NCBI RefSeq assembly: GCF_026723765.1
Contig: NZ_CP113524.1
Span: 186,001-250,000, forward strand
Length of the DNA: 64,000 nt
Reading direction: 5' to 3'
Source of the DNA: Lacrimispora xylanolytica
GTDB taxonomy: Bacteria > Bacillota > Clostridia > Lachnospirales > Lachnospiraceae
A program made the translations under genes and the position numbers. The first letter of the stretch is position 1, and each line of letters starts with the position of its first letter. Below are positions 31,672-40,256 of the stretch, in pieces. The notes below the pieces were generated by a model. It worked only from the letters and a program-made list of their open reading frames with translations. It ran no database searches and was not told the origin of the DNA.

Positions 31672-32899
31672 AAATCCCTGCCGCCTGATACGTAAACTGC
31701 CCGGTCCCATCAATCCCATAAAAATCCGCAAAGGAAAGATGGAAGATATCGGTCTTTACAGAATCCAGGCAAATACGATTCTTAATCAGGTACTGATATA
31801 TCCCGGAGTAATCAATAGGGCCTTGAATTAGAATACTCGTTAAGCAGCCATCCCTAAGAATGGCCTTCTTATAGCTTTCAGAATCTTCCCGAACAATAAC
31901 CTGATCTCCCTCTTTCGCAATGCCGTCTCCAAGAGAAAGAGTGGTGAGTCCATAAAAATTCATGGTGTTTTTCATACCGTATTTGTCTTCGTAAATCATG
32001 CTCTGACCGCACATATTATAAGCAGCAGTCTTACCCTGTTTCATGGCATTCGGCCAGATTCCGGCGATTCCGTTCACATCTCCCGCAGCATACACATGGT
32101 CACAGGAAGTCCTTAAATAATCATCCACCTGAATAAACCGGTCAATTGCAATGTCACTTCCTTTGATACAGGAAACCGAAGGACTGACACCAGCAGCCAC
32201 CACAACCATATCGCATTCAATGAGAGATCCGTCATCAAGCATGACAGAGGTGATCTCATCGGTTTCCGGCATGGTGCTTAAAACGGTTTTCCTGCCAAGG
32301 ATGAATTTGCACCCATGCTCTTCAAACAGCTTCTGATAGGCTTTTCCAGCCGTCTCATCAAGCTGCTTTGGAAGAATCCTGTCTGCCATTTCAAGCACGG
32401 TCACGTCCTTTCCCTGTTCCAGGAAGGCATAAGCCGCATCCATACCAACAAGCCCGGAGCCCACAATCAGGATTTTGCTGGCTTTTTCGGAACAGGCTCT
32501 GATGTTCTGAGCATCGGAAAGATTACGAAGTCCAAATACATTTTTGGCCTCCCTGAAATTCATAATAGGAGGGATCACGCTATCAGCACCAGTGGCGATG
32601 AGGAGACGGTCGTATGCAGTTCTTGATTCATCCTCAAGTATCACCTCCTGACGGGCCGTATCAATGGATACTGCCTTTTTCTGAATCCAGTTGATGCGGG
32701 AAGCATCAAAAAAGTTTTCCGGTATAAATGAAAGAGTTTTTTCATCCCGTTCATGGCTTAAATATTTATGAAGCATACACCGGGAGTGCACATATTCATC
32801 TGGAGATATCATAATGATCCTGGCATCAGGCTCCAGCTCTCGGATGGTCTTTGCTGCGGTGATTCCGGCAGCCCCTACACCGATAATTACATGAGTCAT
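31670..32899 (-). CDS. FAD/NAD(P)-dependent oxidoreductase of the CODH operon
   Basis: 409 residues. The FAD-binding GVGAAGITAAKTI opens the protein; a second dinucleotide motif VGSGLVGMDAAYAFLEQG binds NAD(P)H, and VYAAGDVNGIAG closes the FAD site. The first Met in context is at 32899, overlapping the cooF stop as ATGA. It belongs to the NADH-oxidase/rubredoxin-reductase class that accompanies cooS and cooF in many anaerobes and would move electrons from CO via CooF to NAD(P)+. The last about 70 residues form a dimerisation-type domain. Confidence 0.85.
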   Translation of the reverse strand: MTHVIIGVGAAGITAAKTIRELEPDARIIMISPDEYVHSRCMLHKYLSHERDEKTLSFIPENFFDASRINWIQKKAVSIDTARQEVILEDESRTAYDRLLIATGADSVIPPIMNFREAKNVFGLRNLSDAQNIRACSEKASKILIVGSGLVGMDAAYAFLEQGKDVTVLEMADRILPKQLDETAGKAYQKLFEEHGCKFILGRKTVLSTMPETDEITSVMLDDGSLIECDMVVVAAGVSPSVSCIKGSDIAIDRFIQVDDYLRTSCDHVYAAGDVNGIAGIWPNAMKQGKTAAYNMCGQSMIYEDKYGMKNTMNFYGLTTLSLGDGIAKEGDQVIVREDSESYKKAILRDGCLTSILIQGPIDYSGIYQYLIKNRICLDSVKTDIFHLSFADFYGIDGTGQFTYQAAGI

Positions 32900-33348
32900 C
32901 CCTGCACCTCCTCTACATAGATCGCACCCGTTGGGCATGATTTTACGCAGCTGGGAGAAAATCCCTTGTCTGCACAGAAATCGCATTTAATTACCTTAGT
33001 CTTTGTGCTGGTGTCCGCCTTTAACACTCCGTAAGGGCAGTTCATCACGCACATAAAGCAGGAACCGCATGCGGATTCATCATAAAGCACCAGTCCTGTT
33101 TCCCTATCCTTTGTAAGTGCCCCGCTCATACAGGACATCACGCATTCCGGCTGGTCACAATGACGGCAAAAGATTGGGGTGTAGCCCCCGTTTCTGCCTT
33201 TTTCGATGTGATTGCGGGATTCATTATGAGGATCGGAAAGCTTTAAGTCGTAGACGGAACCCCCATCCGTCCGGTGTGCCTGCATGCAAGCTATAAAACA
33301 ATTCTTGCAGCCGTCGCATTTGGCTGCATCAATGAATATCCGTTTCAT
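32896..33348 (-). CDS. cooF: 4Fe-4S ferredoxin, CooF-like
   Basis: Electron-transfer partner of CO dehydrogenase, 150 residues. Four cysteine clusters are visible: CDGCKNCFIACMQAH, CRHCDQPECVMSCMSGA, CGSCFMCVMNCPYG and CDFCADKGFSPSCVKSCPTGA, giving four [4Fe-4S] sites as in HycB/CooF proteins. It lies 11 bases after cooS and overlaps the oxidoreductase by four. Cytoplasmic. Confidence 0.9.
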   Translation of the reverse strand: MKRIFIDAAKCDGCKNCFIACMQAHRTDGGSVYDLKLSDPHNESRNHIEKGRNGGYTPIFCRHCDQPECVMSCMSGALTKDRETGLVLYDESACGSCFMCVMNCPYGVLKADTSTKTKVIKCDFCADKGFSPSCVKSCPTGAIYVEEVQG

Positions 33349-33359
33349 AAGCCAACCTC

Positions 33360-35243
33360 CTATATATTAAGACCCTCACGCTTCTCCATGATGATTGTTT
33401 CCAGGATATCAGCACTTTCCTTTGCATCCGGATTAATGATCACCTGTCCGCCAGTCAGGCTCTTCATGCCTTCTGTCAGGACCTTAACAGCTACGTCACT
33501 TCCGGTTACAAATGGCGGTAAGCCTAAGTGAAGAGGAAGTCCAAGGGCAAGGCCAAAGCAGCCGTCTGCAATTGCCTGCTCTTCCAGCCACTGGGCAGCA
33601 GAAAGAACCAGAGGAAGCTTCGGAAGATCTACGCCAAGCTCAGCCGCAATTTCCGTCGCCACGATTTCCAGACGTCCGATGGCAAGACAAGGGCCGAAGT
33701 TCAGTACAGGAGGAATTCCAAGAGATTTACATACCTCTCTTAAATTAGGACCGGCAAGCTCAGCCGCTTCCGGAGTCATAAGACCGCAGTTTTCAATACC
33801 GCCGGAAGAACAGCCGGCAGTCAGGACAATGATATCTCTTTTGATCAGTTCCTTTGTCAGCTCCACCGTCAGCACATCATGGCCGCCAGCGGTTAAGTTA
33901 GAACAGCCTACAATGCCTGCAATTCCTTTGATCTTACCAGCCACAATAAGGTCGATGAGCGGCTTCCAGTTTCCGCCTAAGAAGTTTCGAAGGGAACCCT
34001 CGCTGACACCGGTTAAGGTATTGTCGTTTCCGTGTTCCGGTAATAAATTAAGAGGAACGATACCACGTCTTTCCGTATAAGCTTCAATGACCTTATCAAT
34101 GATCTTTTCGCTCTGTTCTTCCCTGTGCTCGAAATCAAATTTCATCAGCTCTGCATTTGATTTCTTAGCCACATCATCAAGGCAGATCTGCTTGATCTTT
34201 AATTCATCACAAATCGGCTCAATGCCAGGAAGGGTACAGTTGAATTCAGAGAGGACTGCATCAATGGCACCAGTGGCAAGAACGGCTTCGCTGGTGTAGT
34301 TATTGCCTGCATGGCCGTCAAATACTTCTGGATAAAGCGCGCCTCTTAACTGGAGATCCTGACCCACACAGGTACAGCCGACCAGCTTAAAGCCCTTGGC
34401 ACCAACCGCCTTTGCCTTAGCCACAGCCTCAGGAGAGATGAGCTTTTCCTGTAAATCCACAAAAATGGTATGCTGATGGCCGGTAATCATGATATTTATG
34501 TAATCCGGATTAATGACACGAAGACCAACAGGAGCCATACGAAGCTGCGGCTGTCCCAGCAAAACGTCATTTAACAGGTTTGTCAGTGTAAGTCCGTAGA
34601 TACCGGTGGAAATACCAAGGCGTAAACAGTCAACCAGCATATCAAGAGGATCGGAGTTTAAGTTGGTGGAGCATTTAACAACCCCTTTAAACACTTCACT
34701 TTTAGCACCTCCTGGCATAATGCCAAGCTCTTTCCAGCGTGCTACGCGGGGAGCATAGGCAACCTTTTCGGTCAGCTCCATTTCCACGTATTCCGGCTTG
34801 TAGAGATCAGAGAGAACCGCATCGGCAATCTTTTCTGCCTTCTTGTAAACATCTGCCTCATCAACGCCAAAAAGCTCCGCCAAATGCTCTAAGGATTCCA
34901 TTCCCTTTAGTTCGCCTTTTGCCTGAGCTGTCTTCTTTAAATTGAGTGCAGTGTTTTCCACTACATGTATGTAGCAGCCGCTTCCTGAGGCAACCGCTCT
35001 TAAAAAGTTTCTTGCCACGATGGTGTCCGCATCAGCACCGCAGATTCCTCTAGGAGCATTTGGAGTAATCCGGCATGGGCCGTTGGCACAAAGGCGGCAG
35101 CATACGCCCTGGAGTCCGAAACCGCATTTCGTACTCTGTTTTTCCACACGGTGATGGGATGTTTCCATCGGCAGTGCGGAAATAAATTTTTCCAGTGGCT
35201 TGTCAGCGCTTTCACACGTGTTGCATCCATAACATTGATTCAT
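33360..35243 (-). CDS. cooS: Anaerobic carbon monoxide dehydrogenase catalytic subunit
   Basis: Ni-Fe-S enzyme oxidising CO to CO2 (or the reverse), 627 residues. The N-terminal B/D-cluster cysteines are seen in MNQCYGCNTC and KCGFGLQGVCCRLCANGPC. C-cluster ligands follow in order: GHQHT (His), VGCTCVGQD, GCSNLTAGG, TAGCSSGGI and FGPCLAIGR. No cooC nickel-insertion gene is next to it, and no acetyl-CoA synthase genes appear, so it probably serves redox balance with CooF and the FAD/NAD oxidoreductase rather than the Wood-Ljungdahl core. ATG start after GGAGGAAG. Confidence 0.93.
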   Translation of the reverse strand: MNQCYGCNTCESADKPLEKFISALPMETSHHRVEKQSTKCGFGLQGVCCRLCANGPCRITPNAPRGICGADADTIVARNFLRAVASGSGCYIHVVENTALNLKKTAQAKGELKGMESLEHLAELFGVDEADVYKKAEKIADAVLSDLYKPEYVEMELTEKVAYAPRVARWKELGIMPGGAKSEVFKGVVKCSTNLNSDPLDMLVDCLRLGISTGIYGLTLTNLLNDVLLGQPQLRMAPVGLRVINPDYINIMITGHQHTIFVDLQEKLISPEAVAKAKAVGAKGFKLVGCTCVGQDLQLRGALYPEVFDGHAGNNYTSEAVLATGAIDAVLSEFNCTLPGIEPICDELKIKQICLDDVAKKSNAELMKFDFEHREEQSEKIIDKVIEAYTERRGIVPLNLLPEHGNDNTLTGVSEGSLRNFLGGNWKPLIDLIVAGKIKGIAGIVGCSNLTAGGHDVLTVELTKELIKRDIIVLTAGCSSGGIENCGLMTPEAAELAGPNLREVCKSLGIPPVLNFGPCLAIGRLEIVATEIAAELGVDLPKLPLVLSAAQWLEEQAIADGCFGLALGLPLHLGLPPFVTGSDVAVKVLTEGMKSLTGGQVIINPDAKESADILETIIMEKREGLNI

Positions 35244-35265
35244 TTTCTTCCTCCTTGTGAAACTT

Positions 35266-35278
35266 TACTATTTTAGTA
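35266..35278. promoter_or_regulatory. Short inverted repeat ahead of cooS
   Basis: TACTA-TTT-TAGTA in the 52-base gap between the Rrf2 gene and cooS, about 25 bases ahead of the cooS start codon. It could be a regulator site or a minor mRNA hairpin. Evidence is positional only. Confidence 0.3.
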
Positions 35279-35295
35279 TAGATTCGGCCAAAAAA

Positions 35296-35697
35296 TTATT
35301 CAGCCAAAATTTTAGCCAGGGAAAATTTCTTTAAATCCTGGTTTAAATTCTTTTGGATTCTTGCGAATTCCCGATGGACGTGACATGGGCGTTTATGGGA
35401 ATGGACAGGGCAATCGTAACCGGCCTGCATGCATTCAATCAGCACCATCTTTGGGTCAATCACTGTGATAATATCGTATAAAGTTGTTGTTTCCAAATCG
35501 CAATTTAAGGCATATCCCCCTGCACTTCCGCGAAAGCTTTTAATATAACCCGATTTTTCAAGCTTTCTGGCAATCTTGTAGGCATTGGCAGGAGTAATCT
35601 GTTCTCTCTCACTGATGGATGGAATGCTGTCTGTCTCCCCATTTGACAGTGCCCGGATAATGCGTATTGCGTAGTCACATTCTTTCGTTATCAGCAT
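35296..35697 (-). CDS. Rrf2-family Fe-S/redox-sensing regulator
   Basis: 133 residues, winged-helix DNA-binding domain at the N-terminus (YAIRIIRALSNGETDSIPSIS, ANAYKIARKLEKSGYIKSFRGSAGGY). Three cysteines (CMQAGYDCPVHSHKRPC) lie where IscR and its relatives bind a [2Fe-2S] or [4Fe-4S] cluster. It is the first gene of the cooS operon, 52 bases upstream, so it probably senses redox state, iron or CO and controls its own operon. The effector cannot be told from the sequence. Confidence 0.88.
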   Translation of the reverse strand: MLITKECDYAIRIIRALSNGETDSIPSISEREQITPANAYKIARKLEKSGYIKSFRGSAGGYALNCDLETTTLYDIITVIDPKMVLIECMQAGYDCPVHSHKRPCHVHREFARIQKNLNQDLKKFSLAKILAE

Positions 35698-35716
35698 GTA
35701 ACACCTCCACGTTATA

Positions 35717-35745
35717 AGATTAACATACTGTACCTAAATGGTCAA
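35717..35745 (-). promoter_or_regulatory. Promoter and possible operator of the Rrf2-cooS operon
   Basis: On the minus strand TTGACC (35745-35740), 17 bases, then TAATCT (35722-35717). The imperfect dyad ACCTAAATGGT (35732-35742) overlaps the -35 end and spacer, a good place for autoregulation by the Rrf2 protein. Confidence 0.5.
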
Positions 35746-35756
35746 GTTTTATCAGT

Positions 35757-35789
35757 TACAAAAATTCCCCCGCCGAAGCGGGGAGAATG
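35757..35789 (-). terminator. Intrinsic terminator after luxS
   Basis: On the minus strand CCCCGC-TTCG-GCGGGG followed by GAATTTTTG, an ultrastable tetraloop hairpin, directly after the luxS stop codon. Confidence 0.85.
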
Positions 35790-35791
35790 GA

Positions 35792-36274
35792 TTATGATTC
35801 CGGATAAAGAAGATGTTCATCTTCAATCCCATAAAGGACAGTATCAAGGAACTTTCTGGCTAAGTATTTCGCCATGTTAAGGTTCATATCGTAATAGTTT
35901 CCACAGTCTCTTGCAGAAGCTCCTGGAACCTCTCCTTCAAAATCACGGATAAATTCATACATCTCTGTGATAAGAGGTACAATATCTCTTGATTTATAAT
36001 CTCCGCTAAGAAGAAGATAAAAGCCGGTGCGGCATCCCATTGGTCCAAAGTAGATTACTTTTTCGCTGTAGGTTTCATGATTTCTTAAAAAGGTAGCACC
36101 CAGGTGTTCAATGGTGTGAATCTCTGCGGTATTCATCACCGGTTCAAAATTAGGGCGGGTCATGCGGATATCAAATGTAGTAATAAGCGCGTCCCCAGCC
36201 TGGTCTTTTCTGGAGACGTAGATGCCAGGAAGAAGCTTTAAATGGTTAATGGTAAAGCTTGTGATCTTTTCCAT
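35792..36274 (-). CDS. luxS: S-ribosylhomocysteine lyase
   Basis: Cleaves S-ribosylhomocysteine to homocysteine and the autoinducer-2 precursor DPD in the activated methyl cycle. 160 residues, full length. The metal-binding HTIEHLGA (HxxxH), the catalytic Cys in GPMGCRTGFYLLL and the third metal ligand in DCGNYYDMN are all present. Start ATG after GAAAGGA. Monocistronic, with its own terminator. Confidence 0.96.
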   Translation of the reverse strand: MEKITSFTINHLKLLPGIYVSRKDQAGDALITTFDIRMTRPNFEPVMNTAEIHTIEHLGATFLRNHETYSEKVIYFGPMGCRTGFYLLLSGDYKSRDIVPLITEMYEFIRDFEGEVPGASARDCGNYYDMNLNMAKYLARKFLDTVLYGIEDEHLLYPES

Positions 36275-36507
36275 ATTGTCATATCCTTTCTTATATGGTG
36301 ATGGGTTCCATTGGTTTCATTTATGGTTTCTTATGGTGAAATTATAATAAAAATTCCGATTTTCTGCAACCGTTAATGCAAATACATGTAAAATAAAGTG
36401 ATTTTTAGATAAAAGCAATAAAGCGTAGCAAAAATGCAACGGTAAGGTCATGTAAGAACGGCACCGCTCTATGATAATATATTAAAAAAGCGAGGAGGTA
36501 AGTTCCA

Positions 36508-36984
36508 GTGATTTTTTCAGAAAAATTATTTGTATTAAGAAAGAGTAAGGGTCTCACTCAGGAGGATCTGGCAGAGCATCTAAATGTATCCAGGCAGGCC
36601 ATTGCAAAGTGGGAGAGCGGGCAGGCATATCCTGATATCTCAAATATCATTGCAATTTCAGAATATTTCAGGGTGACCATCGACCATCTGGTGAAGGATA
36701 ACAACAACTGTACCACCGCTTTGGTCACTCAGGTTCCATATGAAAAAGAAGAAGTAGTCAAATTCATGATTCAGGCAAAAAAGGAAACCTATGCGGCAAA
36801 AGCAGCTCTCCTTCTGGTTCCGGAAGATAAGCCATTTCGCGGGCCAGCCTTTTATCAGGAAAATGATTATATCTATCGTTGCAAGCTGACTGGTGATATG
36901 GATTGGTTTCAGGGCCACGAAGAAATCAGTTATAAAAATCAGCCTGTATATGAATGCTATTTCCATGGTGGAGCAATAAAATAA
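36508..36984 (+). CDS. Xre-family regulator with a C-terminal DUF5680-like domain
   Basis: 158 residues from GTG 36508, with GAGGAGG nine bases upstream. Residues 1-60 are a clear lambda-repressor-like helix-turn-helix (SKGLTQEDLAEHLNVSRQAIAKWESG). The C-terminal part (ATYAAKAALL ... YIYRCKLTGDMDWFQGHEEI, PVYECYFHGGAI) matches the small domain found after HTH in many Clostridial proteins, probably sensing a ligand. It precedes the siderophore transporter, but a separate promoter lies between them. Confidence 0.8.
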   Translation: MIFSEKLFVLRKSKGLTQEDLAEHLNVSRQAIAKWESGQAYPDISNIIAISEYFRVTIDHLVKDNNNCTTALVTQVPYEKEEVVKFMIQAKKETYAAKAALLLVPEDKPFRGPAFYQENDYIYRCKLTGDMDWFQGHEEISYKNQPVYECYFHGGAIK

Positions 36985-37003
36985 GGGGAAGAAAAGCGGG
37001 CGG

Positions 37004-37032
37004 TTGACAATTATGGTCTGATATGGTAAACT
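37004..37032 (+). promoter_or_regulatory. Promoter of the iron-siderophore transporter operon
   Basis: TTGACA (37004-37009), a 17-base spacer, and TAAACT (37027-37032), near consensus, 89 bases before the start codon of the binding protein. Confidence 0.7.
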
Positions 37033-37049
37033 GCGGAATGAGTTAGTTG

Positions 37050-37069
37050 AGACTAATATAAATTAGTCT
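37050..37069. promoter_or_regulatory. Perfect inverted repeat, probable metal-regulator operator
   Basis: AGACTAAT-ATAA-ATTAGTCT, 8-bp arms without mismatch, centred about 27 bases after the -10 box. The outer bases AGTT...AACT extend the symmetry. Its position, overlapping or just after the transcription start, fits an iron-responsive repressor (Fur or DtxR type). It does not closely match either textbook consensus. Confidence 0.55.
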
Positions 37070-37120
37070 ATAAAACTGCAAGTCGTAATTTACCCATGAT
37101 AACATAATTAGGAGGATATT

Positions 37121-38167
37121 ATGAGAAAATCATTTTTACCCAAGTTAACTGTCTTAGCAGCAGTATTTGCTTTAGCACTTACGGGTTGTCAAAGCAAGAG
37201 TAATAACACAACTTCTACGGAAACCAGCGCAAGTGAATCCGCTGAAACAACAGCAGCAGAAACCACAGCAGCAGAAGCGAAAACGGTGGAAGTTACTGAT
37301 ATTCATGGAACGGTTACTGTTCCAGTCAATCCAAAGACAGTGGTAGCATTGGATAACAGAACCTTTGAAACCTTATCCGATTGGGGAATTAAGTTAGCAG
37401 CAGTTCCAAAAGGAGTTATGCCTGCAGATTCCTCCTATGTAGCAGACAGTGAGGTTCAGGATATTGGAAACCACAGTGAGCCTAATCTTGAAATCATAGC
37501 AGCAGCAGATCCTGAGCTTGTAATCGTGGGTCAAAGATTTTCCAGTTATTATGAAGAGATAAAGAAATTGGTACCAAATGCTGCGGTAGTTGATCTTAGC
37601 TTCCAGATTTCAAAAGAAGCCGGTAAGTCTGGCGAAAGTTTTACAAATGGTCTGAAAGATTCCACCATCACATTAGGTAAGATTTTTAATAAGAATGAAG
37701 AAGCGGAAAAATTGAATGCTGATTTTGACCAGGCAATTGAGAAGGCAAAATCTGCCTATAATGGAACCGACAAAATTATGAGTGTTGTAGTTTCCGGTGG
37801 AGACATTGGTTTTTCAGCACCTGTTTCCGGTCGTGTATGGGGTCCTTTGTATGAGGTCTTTGGCTGGACATCAGCCTTAGAAGTGAGCGGTGCCACATCT
37901 GACCATCAGGGAGATGATATATCTGTGGAAGCAATTGCACAGAGCAATCCTGACTGGATCTTTGTACTGGACCGTGATGCAGCAATCTCTTCTACAAAGG
38001 ATGCAGTTCCCGCTCAGGATGTAATAAACAATTCTCCAGCGCTTCAAAACACAACAGCTATTACCAAGGGACAGGTAGTATATGCACCAAATGATACATA
38101 TACCAACGAATCCATACAGACTTTTATAGAGTTATTTGATAACCTTGCCAAATCTTTAACCAAGTAG
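37121..38167 (+). CDS. Iron-siderophore ABC transporter, substrate-binding lipoprotein
   Basis: 348 residues. The signal peptide ends in the lipobox LTGC; a Ser/Thr/Glu/Ala-rich linker of about 45 residues follows. The periplasmic-binding (TroA-like/FatB) domain has VTVPVNPKTVVALD, IAAADPELVIVGQRFSSYY and the C-terminal lobe (YEVFGWTSALEV, IAQSNPDWIFVLDRD). It most resembles the YclQ/CeuE/FatB group that binds catecholate siderophores. Start ATG after AGGAGG. Heads a four-gene importer operon behind an inverted-repeat operator. Confidence 0.9.
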   Translation: MRKSFLPKLTVLAAVFALALTGCQSKSNNTTSTETSASESAETTAAETTAAEAKTVEVTDIHGTVTVPVNPKTVVALDNRTFETLSDWGIKLAAVPKGVMPADSSYVADSEVQDIGNHSEPNLEIIAAADPELVIVGQRFSSYYEEIKKLVPNAAVVDLSFQISKEAGKSGESFTNGLKDSTITLGKIFNKNEEAEKLNADFDQAIEKAKSAYNGTDKIMSVVVSGGDIGFSAPVSGRVWGPLYEVFGWTSALEVSGATSDHQGDDISVEAIAQSNPDWIFVLDRDAAISSTKDAVPAQDVINNSPALQNTTAITKGQVVYAPNDTYTNESIQTFIELFDNLAKSLTK

Positions 38168-38175
38168 GATAAAGG

Positions 38176-39198
38176 ATGTATACCAAAATGCGGAAAAATC
38201 AAATCAATAAAATGACAGGGGCTGAGAATTCTCAGCCCCAGAATTGTTCTAATAAGACATGGACAAAATCTTTTACATTGGCAGTCATCTGTGTCCTCAT
38301 GTTAGGAATCATATCACTTTTTACAGGGGTATATGACATCAAGGGGCAAGAGGACGGACTTCAGATGTTTTTTATTACACGCGTTCCAAGAACGGCAGCG
38401 CTCATGCTCACGGGAGCAGCCATGTCCATGGCTGGACTGGTAACACAGCTGATTACACAGAATCGTATGGTGGAGCCTACCACAACGGGCACCATTGAAT
38501 GGGCAGGCCTTGGGCTTGTTTTTGTTTATCTGGTAATACCGGCACCGACTCTGATGCAGAGAATGGCGGGTGCGATCCTTTTTTCCTTTGTAGGTACCAT
38601 GATCTTCTTTCTTTTCTTAAGAAAGGTCAAGCTTCGCTCGTCTTTAATCGTTCCTATCATAGGAATGATGCTGGGAGCCGTCATATCCTCAATTTCCACC
38701 TTTATTGGTCTCCTTTTTCAAATGACACAAAGCATTCAAACCTGGTTCGTAGGTTCCTTTGCCCCGGTCCAAATCGGACGCTATGAGTATTTATGGCTCA
38801 TTGTCATTATTAATATCATCATCTTTTTCTATGCGGATCGGTTGACCTTAGCCGGATTAGGAGAAGATGTGGCAACAAGCCTTGGGGTAAATTACAATAA
38901 GATTGTAATACTTGGCACGGGTCTTATTTCGGCTGCCGTTGGTATTGTTGCGGCTGTAATCGGAAATCTTCCGTTTTTAGGCTTAATTGTTCCAAATATT
39001 GTTTCCATGTATCGAGGGGATGATCTAAAGAGCAATCTGCCCTGGGTATGCGTGCTTGGAATGGGAGCAATTACTCTATGTGACATTATTTCCCGTACAC
39101 TTATCATGCCTTTTGAAGTCCCTGTCTCTTTAATCCTTGGAACTGTGGGTGCGGTAATCTTTATCGTGATTTTATTGAAACAAAGGAAGTTAAGATGA
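38176..39198 (+). CDS. Iron-siderophore ABC transporter, permease 1
   Basis: FecCD-family membrane permease (YclN/FatD-like), 340 residues, about nine helices; RVPRTAALMLTGAAMSMAGLVTQ and the GNLPFLGLIVPNIVSMYRGDD segment are typical. The ATG at 38176 is eight bases past the binding-protein stop; ATG 38188 is an alternative. The first codons span a 22-bp perfect palindrome. The stop overlaps the second permease by four bases. Confidence 0.9.
   Translation: MYTKMRKNQINKMTGAENSQPQNCSNKTWTKSFTLAVICVLMLGIISLFTGVYDIKGQEDGLQMFFITRVPRTAALMLTGAAMSMAGLVTQLITQNRMVEPTTTGTIEWAGLGLVFVYLVIPAPTLMQRMAGAILFSFVGTMIFFLFLRKVKLRSSLIVPIIGMMLGAVISSISTFIGLLFQMTQSIQTWFVGSFAPVQIGRYEYLWLIVIINIIIFFYADRLTLAGLGEDVATSLGVNYNKIVILGTGLISAAVGIVAAVIGNLPFLGLIVPNIVSMYRGDDLKSNLPWVCVLGMGAITLCDIISRTLIMPFEVPVSLILGTVGAVIFIVILLKQRKLR
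38218..38239. repeat. 22-bp perfect palindrome inside the start of permease 1
   Basis: GGGGCTGAGAA followed directly by TTCTCAGCCCC: two 11-base arms with no spacer. It lies about 42 bases into the permease gene and encodes GAENSQP. As RNA it would form a stable hairpin near the initiation region. It could limit permease synthesis relative to the binding protein or protect the upstream message. Confidence 0.7.
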
Positions 39199-40256
39199 GC
39201 GAATTTATAGATAAGAATAAAAATACCGGGCTGAATCCCGGAGTTGATAATAGAAACAGATCGGCCAAAGCGTTTCGTTCCAGGAAAGAGGAGACGCGTT
39301 ATTGGATCTTGCTGATAACACTTTTTGTTTTAGGTTCTCTTGCCACCTATGGACTTTTGGTTTATAACAATCCGGTTCCCATGGGTTCTCCCTCTTTTGT
39401 TCCCATTGTGAAACGGAGGCTGACCGCCATTGTTGCGATGGTCATCGCTGCTGTTTGTCAGAGCTTAGCGACCGTTGCATTCCAGTCCAGTACCAATAAC
39501 CGGATTCTCACGCCCTCGCTTTTAGGGTTTGAGGCACTTTACTCCACCATACATACCAGTACCATGTTCTTTTTTGGTGCCGGTGTATTTATAAAATTCA
39601 AAGGGACTGGACCGTTTCTGTTTCAGGTAGCGATTATGGTACTCATGTGCTTAATCCTTTATGGCTGGCTGCTATCCGGAAAGTATGGCAATTTGCAGCT
39701 TATGCTTTTGGTGGGAATTATTATTGGAACCGGGCTTAAGTCGGTATCCTCCTTTATGAGAAAGCTTCTGGCACCTTCTGAGTTTGATGTGCTGCAGGCA
39801 AGATTGTTTGGTTCTGTGAATAATGCGGATGCGGAGTATTTTCCGGTAGCCATACCCATCGTCATCATTACTGCCATATTGCTTCTTGCTTATTCAAAAA
39901 AATTAAATGTACTGTCCCTTGGAAAAGGTACCAGCACTTCCCTTGGGGTTCATCATAAGTCAGGAGTCATTTATACTCTTGTATTAGTATCTGTTCTGAT
40001 GTCTATTTCAACCTCATTGGTAGGCCCCCTTACGTTCTTCGGATTTTTAGTCGCTACCATGACATATCAGGCAGTGCCGACCTATGATCATCGATATGTG
40101 TTTCCAATGGCTCTTGCCATAGGCTTTTTGGTTTTAACTGGCTCATACTTTTTCATGTATCATGTATTCAGAGCCCAGGGGGTTGTATCTATCATCATCG
40201 AATTGTTTGGTGGAATTACATTTTTAGTCGTCATGCTAAGAAAGGGAACGTTATGA
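39195..40256 (+). CDS. Iron-siderophore ABC transporter, permease 2
   Basis: Second FecCD-family permease (YclO/FatC-like), 353 residues including a polar N-terminal extension of about 35 residues. It has RRLTAIVAMVIAAVCQSLATVAFQS and VGPLTFFGFLVATMTYQ. It overlaps permease 1 and the ATPase by four bases each (ATGA), so the three are translated together. The pair forms the heterodimeric channel. Confidence 0.9.
   Translation: MSEFIDKNKNTGLNPGVDNRNRSAKAFRSRKEETRYWILLITLFVLGSLATYGLLVYNNPVPMGSPSFVPIVKRRLTAIVAMVIAAVCQSLATVAFQSSTNNRILTPSLLGFEALYSTIHTSTMFFFGAGVFIKFKGTGPFLFQVAIMVLMCLILYGWLLSGKYGNLQLMLLVGIIIGTGLKSVSSFMRKLLAPSEFDVLQARLFGSVNNADAEYFPVAIPIVIITAILLLAYSKKLNVLSLGKGTSTSLGVHHKSGVIYTLVLVSVLMSISTSLVGPLTFFGFLVATMTYQAVPTYDHRYVFPMALAIGFLVLTGSYFFMYHVFRAQGVVSIIIELFGGITFLVVMLRKGTL

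Noticed and set aside
36290-36345. Imperfect ACCATAAGAAA-like direct repeats ahead of luxS as a regulator array
   Set aside because: Units are short, AT-rich and degenerate; I could not define a consistent spacing.
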